From the NCBI GenBank assembly GCA_947176565.1, contig CAMWRC010000083.1:1-6199 (forward strand): a stretch of 6,199 nucleotides of DNA. Reading direction: 5' to 3'. Shown piece by piece: positions 5,505 through 6,199 of the stretch. Source of the stretch: an uncultured Ruminococcus sp. (GTDB lineage: Bacteria > Bacillota > Clostridia > Oscillospirales > Ruminococcaceae). The translations under genes were made by a program, and so were the position numbers. Numbering within the stretch: the stretch's first letter is position 1; each line of letters opens with the position of its first letter. Below the pieces are notes generated by a model that was not told where the DNA came from, did not search any database, and saw only the letters and a program-made list of their open reading frames with translations.

Positions 5505-6182
5505 ATGAAATGCAGTATTATCCGTGATTTGCTCCCGCTTTACTGCGATAATCTCACATCTGCGGACAGCAATGAGGAAATCGAAAATCATCTGCGTAAC
5601 TGTACAGAATGTACTGAAATCTATGAAAATATGTCAAGGGAGGAAATTAATACTACTGAACAGGATAAAAATATCAAGCCGTTGAAGAAAGTAAAAAAGC
5701 AATTTTTAATCAGACTTATATGCGGTATTCTTGGAACTGCCGTTATACTCTTCGGAGTATTTATATTTGTTTTCCGGGGAGTCGTTCCAATAAGTTCTGA
5801 TAAGATTTCATGGCAGTTTGACGAAGGCTCTATGGAAACCTTTTACGGCGAAACAAATAACAATGGAAAATATATTGAAAAGGGAAGATATACCTCAAAA
5901 TTTATTAATATGACATTTACAGGCGACTGCTCATGTATAAGAAAGGAATATGATGCTGATTATGATTATAACAATGACGGAAGTGTTACTGTACATCATC
6001 ATATAACCATATATCCCGTTATAAAACTGCCATTCGATGACAAAGGTAAAAATCCGAATCAGTTTGTTTGGGGATTGAGCACATATGACGAAAATGAAAC
6101 TCTCACAATCCACTGCCGTGACAAAGATATAACATTTTATGTAAAAGACCTTATTGAAGAAAGCGGTATTACTCTGGAATAA
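5505..6182 (+). CDS. Zinc-finger (ZAS-type) transmembrane anti-sigma factor
   Basis: The 225-residue protein has the architecture of an ECF anti-sigma factor. An N-terminal cytoplasmic zf-HC2 domain (1-45) carries Cys3, His29, Cys33 and Cys36 in the expected HxxxCxxC arrangement, after the familiar CSIIRDLLPLYCD opening. A Lys-rich linker precedes one transmembrane helix (about 68-90), and about 135 residues lie outside the membrane. The cytoplasmic domain should bind the adjacent sigma factor and release it on an external signal. The outer domain is unrecognised. It contains a CxC pair (Cys142, Cys144) and an Asp/Asn-rich loop DYNNDG (154-159) resembling half of an EF-hand or dockerin calcium loop, followed by three His. 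The ATG at 5505 is chosen because AAGGAG (5491-5496) sits 8 bases upstream. The in-frame GTG at 5496 overlaps that site. The gap to the sigma stop codon is 5 bases, indicating translational coupling. Confidence 0.9.
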   Translation: MKCSIIRDLLPLYCDNLTSADSNEEIENHLRNCTECTEIYENMSREEINTTEQDKNIKPLKKVKKQFLIRLICGILGTAVILFGVFIFVFRGVVPISSDKISWQFDEGSMETFYGETNNNGKYIEKGRYTSKFINMTFTGDCSCIRKEYDADYDYNNDGSVTVHHHITIYPVIKLPFDDKGKNPNQFVWGLSTYDENETLTIHCRDKDITFYVKDLIEESGITLE

Positions 6183-6199
6183 CAAAAAAGGGACTTTAA

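Noticed and set aside
6183..6199. Start of a further gene after the anti-sigma factor
   Set aside because: AAAAAAGGGA could be a ribosome binding site, but the window ends before any start codon can be judged.

Overview
The window looks like chromosomal DNA from a low-to-moderate GC Firmicute of the class Clostridia. A Ruminococcus-like member of the Oscillospiraceae is my best guess. The reasons are a YmdB-SpoVS gene pair, an ECF sigma factor with a zinc-finger anti-sigma partner, strong AAGGAG ribosome binding sites, TTGACA/TATAAT-type promoters and AT-rich spacers. The genus is an inference from overall style, not from a marker gene.

Layout from left to right. Positions 1-109 are AT-rich and hold a leftward extended -10 promoter serving something outside the window. 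A complete asparagine synthase (asnB) lies on the minus strand at 110-1960. A 182-bp divergent spacer follows (1961-2142), with back-to-back promoters for asnB (leftward) and ymdB (rightward), a near-perfect palindrome at the predicted asnB transcription start and a small inverted repeat in the ymdB leader. On the plus strand come a YmdB-family metallophosphoesterase (2143-2910, TTG start), a 217-bp spacer with a strong promoter and a hairpin near the transcript 5' end, spoVS (3128-3388), a short P-loop nucleoside kinase (3446-4366) and an unrecognised two-pass membrane protein (4394-4927). A clear intrinsic terminator at 4937-4972 closes this group. Finally an ECF sigma factor (5023-5499) and its ZAS-type anti-sigma factor (5505-6182) form a tight two-gene operon ending 17 bases before the window edge.

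How they fit together. YmdB and SpoVS are neighbours in Bacillus subtilis too (rny-ymdB-spoVS), so this is a conserved regulatory pair. Here the RNase Y gene is not upstream and asnB sits there in the opposite direction. spoVS, the kinase and the membrane protein probably form one transcription unit from the promoter at 3000-3028 to the terminator at 4972. The sigma/anti-sigma pair is a separate envelope-sensing module. No mobile element, CRISPR array, tRNA or rRNA is visible. I found no convincing previously undescribed system. The points most worth a second look are the spoVS leader hairpin, the operator-like palindrome of asnB, the unassigned membrane protein and the extracytoplasmic domain of the anti-sigma factor.
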